Source of the DNA: JBFMAI01 sp964462635
GTDB lineage: Bacteria > Planctomycetota > Phycisphaerae > UBA1845 > Fen-1342
NCBI GenBank assembly: GCA_964462635.1
Contig: CAYWYJ010000002.1
Coordinates: forward strand, 1 to 64,000
DNA: 64,000 bases
Direction: 5' to 3'
The notes below the pieces were generated by a model. It made no database searches. It saw only the letters and a program-made list of their open reading frames with translations, and had not been told where the DNA came from. A program made the position numbers and the translations under genes. Position 1 is the stretch's first letter. The number at the start of each line of letters is the position of its first letter. Positions 55,783 to 64,000 of the stretch are shown here, piece after piece.

Positions 55783-57501
55783 ATGTCGTTCGAGGTTTAC
55801 GCCGGAGCCAAGCCGGGCCGCCCGCGGCTGCTCGCGCTCACCACGGGCGGCCTGCTCGCGTTGACCCTGGCGTTGGCCTGGTGGCAGGTCCGTGACACGC
55901 GTGCTCTGACCCCGCCACAGCGCATCGGGGACACGCCCCTGTCCGTGCGTCTGCCGCGCGGCTGGCAGCCCGACCCCGCCAATCCGCAGCGTTTCCTGCT
56001 TCCGGTGGCCGATCGCGGGCGACGTACGCTGTTCGAGTTTGAACGCCGGATCGAGTTCACCTTCGCGCGCCTGCCCAGCTTCGAGTCCCCGCGCGAGTTG
56101 CTGGCGCGGCCGGTCTTCGGGGGGGTCGTGGAGACCTCGCGGGCCGAGCACGCCTTCATCGGCCCGTACGACGCGCTTCAACGGTACGAATCGGTCCCGA
56201 CGCGGATCGGTCGGGCCCAAGTGCGGCGCGACACGGTCACGCGCGTGACCTGCCTGCCACGTGGCCACCTGTTGCGTGTCGTCTACGAGCCGCTCGTGGA
56301 GCTGCGGCCGGCCGACCTGGAAATCCTCGACGAGGTCTGCCGGAGCTTGCGCGTGGACGACCCCAGCCTCAATCGCCCCCGCAACGAGTACCTGGAGCAG
56401 GCTGGGCTCGTGCTGCCGCTCGACCCGGCGTGGCTGGTGGTCGGAACCGATTTCGCCGAGGTTCCCGGCGTCTTCCTGGGTGGCCTGATTAACAGCAGCC
56501 CCGAATGGGCCATCGCGGTCCTGCGAACCTGGCTGGCCCCCGACCGCACGCCCCGGGACCTCCTCGCGGACTTCGCCGCTCAGGAATGGCTGCAATGGGA
56601 GACGGCGGACCTCATCCGCGACTCGCGGCGGTCCGACGGGGCGGCGGTGGCCCACATTCGGCACCCCGGCTTTGGACGCCTGGGCCCGTCGATTCCGTCC
56701 GCGTGGGTCGTGGCCACGTCGCCGGCGGAGGCGGCCATCCTTTTCGTCTATACCGGGCCGGATTATGCGGAGGCGGTGGATGAGATTGCCGGCCGCCTCG
56801 TCGCGGAGATGCGCCTCCGCGCGATCGACGGCATTCCGGCCCCGGACGCGGCCGTGGCGGCGGGCCGGGAGCTGAGCGCGGACCTGCGGAAGCGTGGACC
56901 GGCGCCGCGCTGGGGCCGCGAAAGCCTGGAGACCACGTATCGCCGCGAGAACCGCGACGAGATCGTCACTACCCGCCGGGCCGCCGTTCAACGCGACCCG
57001 ACGCGCGGCTACGAGGGCTTGCAGTGGCGGCGCGTCGGGCCGGGGCACGAAGAACGGATCAGTTGGACGCTCGACGGCATGGCCGCGGCCTACCGGTGGC
57101 AAGCGGACTTCTACTACGGGCAGTTGCCCGTCCGCGTCATCGAGCAGCGCGCCGATCCCACAGCGGAGGTGGTCCGGCAGGTCTTCGTCGAGCAACGGCG
57201 CGAACAGCGCTGGAGCTTTCGGCCGGGCGACTTGTTCGTGCCACCGCCGGCCGAGTCCATTATCAAGGGCTGGGTGGCCCGCGGCGACGCGCCGGCTGCC
57301 GCCCTGATGGTCGTCTCAACCCCGCTGGGGCCCGGTGTCCACAGCGTTCTGCTGCGCCGGCTCGCGCCGGATGGTCCCTACCCGCGCGTCCTGGTTCAGC
57401 AAGACTTCTGGCCCTTCGGCGCCATCGAGGCCTTCGACGACGCGCGGGCCGAGACGCACGGCGAGGTCTACCCGACGGCCACATACATCCGCATCCGTTG
57501 A
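55783..57501 (+). CDS. Membrane-anchored protein of unknown function
   Basis: 572 residues. One membrane helix at about 17-34 (LLALTTGGLLALTLALAWW) with the rest outside the cytoplasm. I see two roughly similar halves with PsbP/PASTA-less beta-rich sequence: IGDTPLSVRLPRGWQPDP... and AGLVLPLDPAWLVVGTDFAE..., each followed by sequence on how a quantity is estimated from the surface (no catalytic motif). The C-terminal part has ESLETTYRRENRDEIVTTRR and a FRPGDLFVPPPAESIIKGW segment. I do not recognise the family. It has its own strong promoter and is followed by the kinase gene after 227 nt. Confidence 0.6.
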   Translation: MSFEVYAGAKPGRPRLLALTTGGLLALTLALAWWQVRDTRALTPPQRIGDTPLSVRLPRGWQPDPANPQRFLLPVADRGRRTLFEFERRIEFTFARLPSFESPRELLARPVFGGVVETSRAEHAFIGPYDALQRYESVPTRIGRAQVRRDTVTRVTCLPRGHLLRVVYEPLVELRPADLEILDEVCRSLRVDDPSLNRPRNEYLEQAGLVLPLDPAWLVVGTDFAEVPGVFLGGLINSSPEWAIAVLRTWLAPDRTPRDLLADFAAQEWLQWETADLIRDSRRSDGAAVAHIRHPGFGRLGPSIPSAWVVATSPAEAAILFVYTGPDYAEAVDEIAGRLVAEMRLRAIDGIPAPDAAVAAGRELSADLRKRGPAPRWGRESLETTYRRENRDEIVTTRRAAVQRDPTRGYEGLQWRRVGPGHEERISWTLDGMAAAYRWQADFYYGQLPVRVIEQRADPTAEVVRQVFVEQRREQRWSFRPGDLFVPPPAESIIKGWVARGDAPAAALMVVSTPLGPGVHSVLLRRLAPDGPYPRVLVQQDFWPFGAIEAFDDARAETHGEVYPTATYIRIR

Positions 57502-57680
57502 GCCCGGTCGGTCGGAACAAGGCCGCGGGCGGGGTCTTTTCAGCCCCCCCGTCATCGCGTATTCTCGCGGCTTGTGCGTGGTCAAGGACGACGCGCCGTC
57601 TCGGAATGGAGGCCGTGCCGGCGGCGGGCCTGCCGCGATGCCGGCCGGCCCGGGGGCGCGAGCGTCCCGCCAGGCCAACC

Positions 57681-57710
57681 TTGAGTGGACACTAGCGCAC
57701 GCCGTACAAT
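57681..57710 (+). promoter_or_regulatory. Promoter of the tandem kinase gene, near-leaderless
   Basis: TTGAGT (57681-57686), 18 nt, TACAAT (57705-57710). Start predicted near 57717, about 12 nt before the GTG at 57729; no ribosome site. Confidence 0.5.
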
Positions 57711-57728
57711 TCCGGGCGTTCGGGCGGC

Positions 57729-59621
57729 GTGCCAAACGCGAGTCTTAGTCTGCAACAACGCATGGGCACCGTGTCGGCTACCACCCCGCGCCTCGTCACG
57801 CCCGCGACCCCCTTTCCACGGGCAACGGTCGACCGGCCGGCATCGTCCGAGGCCGACCGGCACGCGACGTACGACGGCTTGGCCTGGTCGCACCGCCCCG
57901 GGGCGGAACCGCTCCTGATCGGCGTCCCGGCCCAGGCGTGGTGCCAGCCGGAGCGCCAGGGCTGGCAACGCGTCAAGCAGAACACCAGCCGGGAAGTCTG
58001 GCGCGCGGTCATCGGCGGCTCGCCGTACTACCTGAAGTACTACTTCCGCGATCATTGGCTGCGGGTGCTGCGGCGGCTGTTTCGGGCCGCCTCGTGCCGC
58101 GCCGAGTGGGAAGCGGGGCGGTTCGCGCAGCGGGCGGGGCTGCCCGCGACCCGGCCGGTGGCCTACGCCATGAATCTCCGCCGCGGCCGCCGTCGCTGCG
58201 ATCTGCTGGTCAGCGAGGCCGTGGAGCCGGCCCACGCGTTGAGCGACTTCTGGCGGTCGCTCATCTCCGACGACGACGTTCGCCGGCGACGGCAGGACGC
58301 CGCTCAGCTTGGTGAGCGACTCGCCGAGATGATCGCCCGCGCGCACCAGGCGGGCTTCGAGCACCTGGATCTCCACGCCGCCAACGTGCTCGTGCAGCCG
58401 GTCGGTCCGCGGCGCTACCGGACGCTGTTTGTCGATCTGCAAAGCGCGCGGCGGGACGTGCCGGTCGGCGACCACGCCATCGTCCGCAACCTGGCCCAGC
58501 TCAATCAGTGGTTCCGTCGGCACAGCTCGGTCGGGGACCGGCTGCGTTTTCTGCGGGCCTACCTGCGGTGGCGAAACGAGTACGAGACGGCCTTCCCGCA
58601 CGGACGCCCCATCGGCCTGACGTTTCGGCAGCTTGTGGCGGCCCTCGGCCGGGCCGCCGAGCGCCACGCCCGACACCTCTGGGCCCAGCGCGACCGGCGG
58701 ACGGCCCGCGACGGGCGGTATTTCACGCGGCTGCGGCTCCCCGGCGGGTGGCGTGGCATGGCCGTCGTCTCCGCCAAGCACGCGACGGACGATTCCCTCG
58801 CTTCGCGCCTGAGTTTTGATCGCACGTGGTGGCAGCAGCAGCTCGCGCAACCGCTGCGGTGGTTCGCGGACGAGACCACAGGCGTCTGCAAAGATTCGCA
58901 CTCCGCCAGTGTCCGGCGGGCCACGTTGCTTCACGACTCGCAACCTCTGCCCGTGATTATCAAACGGCCGCTGGCCCGCGGCGGGCGCCGCCGCCTGGCC
59001 CAGCTCTGGCCCCCGTCGCGCAGCCGGCGGGCGTGGGGCGTCGGCCACGCGCTGCTCCACCGCGATCTGCCCACGGCCCGTCCGCTGGCCATGCTCGAAC
59101 GGCGCTGGGGGCCGTTCGTGCTGGACAGCCTGCTGATCACTGAAGCCCTGCCGGGCGCGCGGGACCTGGAGTCGTATCTGCGCGACGCCCATGAGTCCGG
59201 TTCGCCGCGCGGCTGGGCCCGTACGAAGCACATGCTGGCCGGCGTGCTGGCCGCGCACCTGCGCCAGCTTCACGATCGCGGGTTCCAGCACCGCGACTGC
59301 AAAGCCTCGAACATCCTGGTCCGCCCCGGCTCCCCGCCCCGGCTCACGTGGATCGACCTCGACGGACTCCGCCGTGCCGGGCGTTTCGCGCGGCGGCGCC
59401 GGTTGGACGCTTTGGTCCGCCTGCACGTGAGCTTATGCGACGTGCCGGGCCTGACGCGTACCGACCGGCTCCGCGTCCTCAAAGCCTACCTCACGCGCCT
59501 GGGCCGCGCGACGGATTCATGGCGGGAACTTTGGCGCGCGATGACGCGGGCTGCCGCCCGTAAGCAGCGTGCCAAGGCGGCCCGCCGAGCGTGGAAGCTC
59601 AAGCACTACGGCCGCGAGTAG
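57729..59621 (+). CDS. Two-domain WaaP/Kdo-kinase-like protein
   Basis: 630 residues from a GTG. Two kinase-fold domains in one chain. Domain 1 (about 60-300): VWRAVIGGSPYYLKYYF (ATP Lys), then GFEHLDLHAANVLVQP (catalytic loop) and LFVDLQSARRDV (metal Asp). Domain 2 (about 380-600): LPVIIKRPLARGG, then GFQHRDCKASNILVRPG and TWIDLDGLRRAG. Both loops keep the Asp and Asn. The pattern fits lipopolysaccharide core kinases (WaaP, KdkA) that act on inner-membrane lipid A-core. If domains 1 and 2 are both active it could phosphorylate two sites. An alternative start is ATG 57762. Fusion of two such domains in one chain is unusual (inference). Confidence 0.75.
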   Translation: MPNASLSLQQRMGTVSATTPRLVTPATPFPRATVDRPASSEADRHATYDGLAWSHRPGAEPLLIGVPAQAWCQPERQGWQRVKQNTSREVWRAVIGGSPYYLKYYFRDHWLRVLRRLFRAASCRAEWEAGRFAQRAGLPATRPVAYAMNLRRGRRRCDLLVSEAVEPAHALSDFWRSLISDDDVRRRRQDAAQLGERLAEMIARAHQAGFEHLDLHAANVLVQPVGPRRYRTLFVDLQSARRDVPVGDHAIVRNLAQLNQWFRRHSSVGDRLRFLRAYLRWRNEYETAFPHGRPIGLTFRQLVAALGRAAERHARHLWAQRDRRTARDGRYFTRLRLPGGWRGMAVVSAKHATDDSLASRLSFDRTWWQQQLAQPLRWFADETTGVCKDSHSASVRRATLLHDSQPLPVIIKRPLARGGRRRLAQLWPPSRSRRAWGVGHALLHRDLPTARPLAMLERRWGPFVLDSLLITEALPGARDLESYLRDAHESGSPRGWARTKHMLAGVLAAHLRQLHDRGFQHRDCKASNILVRPGSPPRLTWIDLDGLRRAGRFARRRRLDALVRLHVSLCDVPGLTRTDRLRVLKAYLTRLGRATDSWRELWRAMTRAAARKQRAKAARRAWKLKHYGRE

Positions 59622-59675
59622 GGGGCCGGCACTCTCCCGTCACCCAGTGGTCTTGCGCGGCTCGGCGGCGCACGC

Positions 59676-59757
59676 GGGGAGGGCGAGGCTCCTGCCGAGC
59701 CGCGGCCCGGCAGGCCCGGCGCGCCGCGGCTCGGCAGGAACCTCGCCCCCCCCGCGC
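59676..59757. repeat. Dispersed palindromic repeat, type A (extended copy)
   Basis: GGGGAGGGCGAGGCTCCTGC, then GCCGAGCCGCGGCCCGGCAG, and a second half ending CGGCTCGGCAGGAACCTCGC. The two halves form a long hairpin. It lies between the 3' ends of the convergent kinase and PEP-CTERM genes, like the copy at 32101-32152. Confidence 0.75.
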
Positions 59758-59825
59758 CGCATGTTCGCGCATGGCGATCTGGTATGCATGAACAATCAAT
59801 GGCGGTCTGGTACGCACACGCCGCC

Positions 59826-59860
59826 AATAAAGAAGGGAGCCGGACGTGAATCCGGCTCCC
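59826..59860 (-). terminator. Rho-independent terminator of the PEP-CTERM gene
   Basis: On the minus strand the stem GGGAGCCGGA-TTCACG-TCCGGCTCCC (59835-59860, perfect 10 bp) is followed by TTCTTTAT (59826-59833). It lies 29 nt after the PEP-CTERM stop codon. Confidence 0.85.
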
Positions 59861-59888
59861 GGGTGTTACTGCTAGCTGGACTGCGCGA

Positions 59889-60605
59889 CTAGCGCCGACG
59901 CAGAGCCAGGCCCGCCAGGCCGAGGAGCATCAGGCTCGCCGGCTCGGGGACGCAGACGACCTTGTTCAGCGTGCGAACGCTGGGGTTCTGGCCTTCCGCG
60001 TAGTTGACCGGGGTCTGGCCGTAGCTCAGGGTCATCTCGCCCGGGCACACGCCGCACTTGACAGCGCCGAGCAAGAAGACGCGGTCGGTGCCGCCGATGT
60101 AGAGGTTCCACGGCAGGTTGCTGTTGCGGTTGGTGACGCCAAAGGCGGTGACCGCAACCAAGCCGGCCGGGTTGAAATAGAAGACCTCATCATCGCCGTC
60201 CCAGCGCTTGGCGCCGATGTCCTCGTCGTCGAGGTTGTTCAGCGCGTACCAAGCGATGTTACCGACGCCGGGCAGGCCGCCGTTGACGTTGATCGAGATG
60301 CCGTTGATCTTGGCGCCAACCGGCTCATCAACGAAACGGCCCCAAACGTACGCCCACTGCGTCGGGGCGTTCGGCTCGCAGTTGAGCTCGACGTTAGCCA
60401 TGCCGACCGCGGCCGGGGGGGCGCCAGCCGGCGACAGCTTGTACCCGTCGATATAATCCGTCTTGTTGCCCTTGCTGTGCAAGAAGGCAAGCGCCGGATT
60501 ATTCAGCCCGTACGGATCCAGGCTGCTGGTGAAGAAAAAGTCGACGCTGGCCGTTGCTGAAACGGCGAGCGTGACCAACAGGGACAGACACAATATCCTC
60601 TTCAT
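59889..60605 (-). CDS. PEP-CTERM sorting-signal protein
   Basis: 238 residues. A signal peptide (MKRILCLSLLVTLAVSATA) and a C-terminal PEP-CTERM tripartite signal: VPEP, hydrophobic ASLMLLGLAGLAL, and RRR. Such proteins are exported, cut by an exosortase (XrtA-type), and often bound to exopolysaccharide. The mature part is beta-rich with VWGRFVDEPVGAKINGISINVNG and has no catalytic motif. I chose the ATG at 60605 since GGGAG is 7 nt upstream; the ATG two codons earlier is only 1 nt from it. It has the best promoter and terminator in the window, so it is probably highly expressed. No exosortase gene is in the window. Confidence 0.85.
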   Translation of the reverse strand: MKRILCLSLLVTLAVSATASVDFFFTSSLDPYGLNNPALAFLHSKGNKTDYIDGYKLSPAGAPPAAVGMANVELNCEPNAPTQWAYVWGRFVDEPVGAKINGISINVNGGLPGVGNIAWYALNNLDDEDIGAKRWDGDDEVFYFNPAGLVAVTAFGVTNRNSNLPWNLYIGGTDRVFLLGAVKCGVCPGEMTLSYGQTPVNYAEGQNPSVRTLNKVVCVPEPASLMLLGLAGLALRRR

Positions 60606-60711
60606 ACCCATTCTCCCTCAAGCTTTCTGTTTGCCAGTGGAGTTTGCCTCCAAACCTCCTGAAGACCATCGTCCGACGTGGGTGACGCTCACCCTTCCTC
60701 TCACAAACTAG

Positions 60712-60740
60712 TTTATACCCCGCGCGCCGCGCGATTGCAA
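60712..60740 (-). promoter_or_regulatory. Promoter of the PEP-CTERM gene
   Basis: Minus strand TTGCAA (60735-60740), 17 nt of GC-rich spacer, TATAAA (60712-60717). Transcript start near 60705; leader about 100 nt. Confidence 0.65.
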
Positions 60741-61016
60741 GCGATTTCTTGGCCCAATTTTTCGTGAGCGCCCCGTATCGGGCAGGATCGGGTGGCGCCG
60801 CGGCCACTTCGCGGCCTTATCTCCGCCACCGGCGGCAAAAGAAGACCGTAAGTAATTATTGCACGTAAGTTTATGAAAGAACAACCCTCCAGGCCCGTGT
60901 TCAAAGTACTCCTCGCCGCGGGAACACCGCAGGTTCCCTCGCGGCATGGCCCGCTCAGACCGCGCCAGCCGCACCCGGCCAACTCCGGCGGCGCCGCGCA
61001 CGCATGAACTTCGTGC

Positions 61017-61045
61017 TTGCGTGGTATCAACGGCTGGGCTATATT
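61017..61045 (+). promoter_or_regulatory. Promoter of smc
   Basis: TTGCGT (61017-61022), 17 nt, TATATT (61040-61045). Start near 61052, about 70 nt before the smc start. A further TACAAT is at 61057-61062. The remaining sequence 60741-61016 of this divergent gap contains no gene I can support. Confidence 0.55.
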
Positions 61046-61123
61046 ATCGGCTCAGGTACAATATGTTGTAGGCGCGGTTGTCGGTGCAGCGGACCCCGTA
61101 CGCCGACATTGTGGGTCGTTTTG

Positions 61124-64000
61124 GTGTTCCTCAAGCGCATCATCCTGCACGGCTTCAAGAGCTTCGCCGACCGAACGGAATTTGAGTTCGGATCAGGAGT
61201 TACAGCGATTGTCGGGCCCAACGGCTGCGGCAAGAGCAACGTCCTCGACGCCGTCCGGTGGGTGCTGGGCGAGCAATCGCCCCGCAACCTGCGCGGGGGA
61301 AAAATGGCGGACGTGATTTTCGCCGGCTCCCGCTCCCGCCCCCCCGCCCCCTTCGCCGAAGTGCAGCTTATTTTCGACAACCGGGGTGGGCTGCTGCACT
61401 GCGACGCGGAAGAAGTGATCGTCGGGCGGGTGCTGTACCGCGCCGGCGTCAGCGAATACCGCCTCAACGGCAACGCCTGCCGCCTGAAGGAAATCCGCGA
61501 ATTGCTGCTGGACACCGGCGTCGGCGTGGACGCCTACAGCGTCATCGAGCAGGGCCGCGTGGACCTCCTGCTGCAATCCAACCCCGTCGAACGCCGCGAA
61601 ATCTTCGAGGAAGCGGCCGGCATCAGCCGCTACAAGTTCCGCCGCGCCGAGGCCCAGCGCCGGCTCGAGCGCACCGACGCCAACTTGCAGCGCTTGCAAG
61701 ATGTTCTAGAGGAACTGGAGCGGCGGCTGCGCAGCGTGCGCCTGGCCGCCGGCAAGGCCCGCAGCTTCCAGCAGTACGACGCCCAGTTGCGCAGCCTGCG
61801 TTCGACCTTCTCGTTGGCCGAGTTTCACGAACTGGAGCAGCAGCGGCAGCGGGCCCAGGCTGCCGCCGATGACCTGACGGCCCGCCTGGCCCAGCGGCGG
61901 GCCGAGCTGGCCGCCCGCGACGCGGAGACGGCCGAGATCGAAGAGGCCCGGCAGCGTCTGGATGAGGAAATCCAGGCGGCGGAGGCGGCGCTGCTCGACG
62001 TGCAGACGACGCTGGGGGCGCTGGCCGAGCGCATCGACCAGGTTGAGAAGCGTCTGCCCGAGTTGGCGGCCCTGGGTGAGCGGCGGCAGCGGCAGGCGGC
62101 GGACGCCGCCGCTCGCCTCGCGGCCCAGCAGGAGCGTCTGGCCCAGGAGGCCGAAGCGCTCGAGGCGCTGCGGGCGCGCGAAGGCGAGACCGCCACCCTG
62201 GTGGCGCAGCTTCAACAGGAGCGGCAGGCGGTGGAGTCGCAGGCCGCCGCCGCCCGCCAGGCCCTGGAGGCGGAAAAGCGGGCGGCGTTTGAGGCGGTGC
62301 GGCAGGCCGCCCTGCTGCAAAACGAGCAGGAAAACCGCCGGCAACAGCTCGCCCGCTTGTCCGCCCAAACCCAGCGGTTGGATGAACGGCAGGCCGAGTT
62401 GACGCGGGAGCACGCCGCGGCGGAGGCTGCCCTGGCCACGCAGACGGCCGCGTGGCAGCAGCTCGACGCGCGACTAGGCGAGTTGACGGCGGCCCTGCGC
62501 GACGATGAGGCCCTGTGGCGAACCTCCGTCAACGAGGCCGAACAACTCGATCAGGCGATCGGGGTGGCCAAAGAGCAGCGCAGCGCGCTGCTGTCGCGCC
62601 TGTCCGTGCTCGAAGACCTTGAGCGGCGCCTGGAAGGCGTCGACCAGGGGACCCGCGCGGTCCTGGCGTGGCGTGCCGACGAGCGCGGCCGCCAGCTCGT
62701 GGCCGGTCTCGTCGCCGACCTGCTCCGCATCGACGACCCCCGCGTGGCCCTGCTCCAGCCCGTGCTGGCCACGTTCGAGAACCACCTCGTCGTGCGGGAC
62801 ACGGCGGCGTTCCTGGCGGAACGGCATGAGCGCGGCGTATCGGACGGGGCCCTGCGCGTGCTGGCGCTGGATCGACTCGGCCGCGGCAGCCCGCCGCTGG
62901 GCTATGGGCACACCGCGGGCGTGGTGGCGCGGGCCGCGGACTGGGTGACGTGTGCCGCGGAGTTCCGCCCCCTCGCCGAGCATGTCCTGGGTCGCGTGTT
63001 CATCGTGGATTCGCTCGACCTGGCCCTGCGGTTGGCCGCCGAAGCCCTGGCCGGGTGCGTGTTCGTCACGCTGGCCGGCGAGGTGGTCGGGGCCGACGGG
63101 CGGCTGACGTTCGGTGCGACCGTGGCGGCGACGGGGCTCATCAGTCGTCGGTCCGAGATTCGGCAATTGGGCGCTGAGCGGGACGAGGTGGAGGGCCGTC
63201 TGGTCCAGCTCACGCGCCGGCGGCTGGAACTCGACGCGACGATGTCGGACCTCCAGTTGCGCAAGGACGGGCGGCTGAGCCAGATTGCCGGCCTTCAGCG
63301 GGAGCACGCCGACGTTCGTCACCAGCAGACCGCGGCGGCGGCGACGGCCGAGCGACTACAGAAGGAAGCCCGGCTCGTCCGCGAGGAGCTGGCGGCGTTG
63401 TCGCGGGCGCGGGAGGAGCTGGCACAGCAGTTGGAGTCCTTGCGCCGCGCGGGGCAAGACGCCGGCGAGGCGCAGCAGGCCCACGAAGAGCGCGTGGCGA
63501 ACCTGGCCGCTGATCTGGCCCAACACGAGGCGGCGGTCGCGCGGTTGGTGCATCGGCACACCGACGCCCAGGTCGAATGTGGACGGGCCACGGAAAAGCG
63601 GTCGGCGGCGGAACAGGCGTTGGCGGAACTCGAAGCCCGTGCCGCGGCGATTGTCGCGGAGCAGCGCGCGGCCGAGGACGAAGCCGCCGAGACGCGGCGC
63701 CAACGCGAAGCCGCCCTGGCCGAACTCCAGTCCGCTCGGCAGCAACAGGCGGAATTGCAGGCCGCGTGGCAGGGGCGACAGGCCGCGCTGCTGGCCCGCC
63801 GTGAGGCCCGCCAGCAGGAGCGCCAACGACTCGAGGCGTGCGGCGCCGCGGGCCGGGCGATCCAGCACCAGATCGAGGAACTGGAAGCCGAACTCCACGC
63901 TTGCCAGATGGAGCTGCGCGAGAGCGCGGTGCGGGCCGAGAACCTGGTCGCCCGCGTGCGCGAGGAGCTGGGGCTGGACCTTACCGAGCTCTATCGTACC
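61124..64000 (+). CDS. smc: Chromosome segregation SMC protein (cut by the window end)
   Basis: 959 residues seen, no stop reached; the family is about 1150-1200. Opens VFLKRIILHGFKSFADRTEFEFGSGVTAIVGPNGCGKSN (Walker A 31-38), then GAGVDAYSVIEQG-like VGVDAYSVIEQGRVDLLLQSNPVERREIFEEAAGISRYKFRR, which is SMC-specific. A long heptad coiled coil follows (about 170-500), then the hinge (about 519-680; LVAGLVADLLRIDDPRVALL, ADWVTCAAEFRPLAEHVLG), then a second coiled coil. SMC compacts and segregates the chromosome as a dimer with ScpA/ScpB. The GTG at 61124 is preferred; TTG at 61121 is possible. Walker B and the ABC signature lie beyond the window. Confidence 0.95.
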   Translation, partial: MFLKRIILHGFKSFADRTEFEFGSGVTAIVGPNGCGKSNVLDAVRWVLGEQSPRNLRGGKMADVIFAGSRSRPPAPFAEVQLIFDNRGGLLHCDAEEVIVGRVLYRAGVSEYRLNGNACRLKEIRELLLDTGVGVDAYSVIEQGRVDLLLQSNPVERREIFEEAAGISRYKFRRAEAQRRLERTDANLQRLQDVLEELERRLRSVRLAAGKARSFQQYDAQLRSLRSTFSLAEFHELEQQRQRAQAAADDLTARLAQRRAELAARDAETAEIEEARQRLDEEIQAAEAALLDVQTTLGALAERIDQVEKRLPELAALGERRQRQAADAAARLAAQQERLAQEAEALEALRAREGETATLVAQLQQERQAVESQAAAARQALEAEKRAAFEAVRQAALLQNEQENRRQQLARLSAQTQRLDERQAELTREHAAAEAALATQTAAWQQLDARLGELTAALRDDEALWRTSVNEAEQLDQAIGVAKEQRSALLSRLSVLEDLERRLEGVDQGTRAVLAWRADERGRQLVAGLVADLLRIDDPRVALLQPVLATFENHLVVRDTAAFLAERHERGVSDGALRVLALDRLGRGSPPLGYGHTAGVVARAADWVTCAAEFRPLAEHVLGRVFIVDSLDLALRLAAEALAGCVFVTLAGEVVGADGRLTFGATVAATGLISRRSEIRQLGAERDEVEGRLVQLTRRRLELDATMSDLQLRKDGRLSQIAGLQREHADVRHQQTAAAATAERLQKEARLVREELAALSRAREELAQQLESLRRAGQDAGEAQQAHEERVANLAADLAQHEAAVARLVHRHTDAQVECGRATEKRSAAEQALAELEARAAAIVAEQRAAEDEAAETRRQREAALAELQSARQQQAELQAAWQGRQAALLARREARQQERQRLEACGAAGRAIQHQIEELEAELHACQMELRESAVRAENLVARVREELGLDLTELYRT

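Overview
The window is very GC-rich chromosomal DNA from a bacterium with an outer membrane. It most resembles a planctomycete of the Phycisphaerae type. The evidence is a PEP-CTERM protein (240-residue frame ending VPEPASLMLLGLAGLALRRR), two pseudopilin-like proteins with the planctomycete FTLIELLVVIAII leader, three secreted or membrane proteins with a dockerin-like GDINPFVLAL tail, a BlaI/M56 pair, DUF4340 and DUF4954 proteins, and dispersed palindromic repeats of a kind I associate with planctomycetes. This assignment rests on family content, not on a marker-gene phylogeny.

Layout. 0-5 kb (minus strand): pepT, a GlmS-like SIS protein and a DUF4954 protein. 5.3-9.2 kb: blaI and a fused M56 peptidase behind a promoter covered by two copies of an inverted repeat. 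9.4-18.7 kb (plus): a DUF362 protein with a dockerin-like tail, a CHASE2 adenylate cyclase, pgi, coaB and a CgeB-like glycosyltransferase. 18.7-24.9 kb (minus): a four-gene Gld-like ABC operon. 25.2-30.1 kb (minus): iorA without its ferredoxin domain, then iorB fused to an ADP-forming acyl-CoA synthetase. 30.5-34.8 kb: a porin and two pseudopilin-like proteins. 35.1-39.1 kb (minus): a tandem pair of secreted M28 peptidases. 39.6-43.4 kb (minus): an oversized valS. 43.5-51.2 kb: a small lipoprotein, guaA, nadB, an fthC-type gene, rarA, a response regulator with GGDEF and HD-GYP domains, and a YjfB-like small protein. 51.5-59.6 kb (plus): panB, a methyltransferase, a DUF3467 protein, a MacB-like permease, a LipM/LplA-type protein, a membrane-anchored unknown and a two-domain WaaP-like kinase. 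59.9-60.6 kb (minus): the PEP-CTERM gene with a clear promoter and terminator. 61.1 kb to the edge: smc, cut off by the window end.

Most genes are housekeeping or envelope functions. Three features stand out. First, a set of short GC-rich dispersed repeats lies in intergenic 3' regions and also in frame inside valS, the cyclase and the glycosyltransferase; valS carries five inserted segments (about 350 extra residues) with its catalytic motifs intact. Second, the iorA/iorB-synthetase pair would put oxidation of an aryl 2-oxoacid and ATP formation from the resulting acyl-CoA in one locus. Third, the M56 sensor-protease carries about 800 residues of extracytoplasmic beta-sandwich-like repeats where BlaR1 has a penicillin-binding domain.

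Several genes (cyclase, guaA, the unknown at 55.8 kb, the kinase) have a -35/-10 pair ending about 6-18 nt before the start codon, which suggests leaderless or nearly leaderless transcripts next to genes with ordinary ribosome binding sites. I saw no rRNA, tRNA, CRISPR array, integrase or transposase. All promoter, operator and repeat calls were made by eye.
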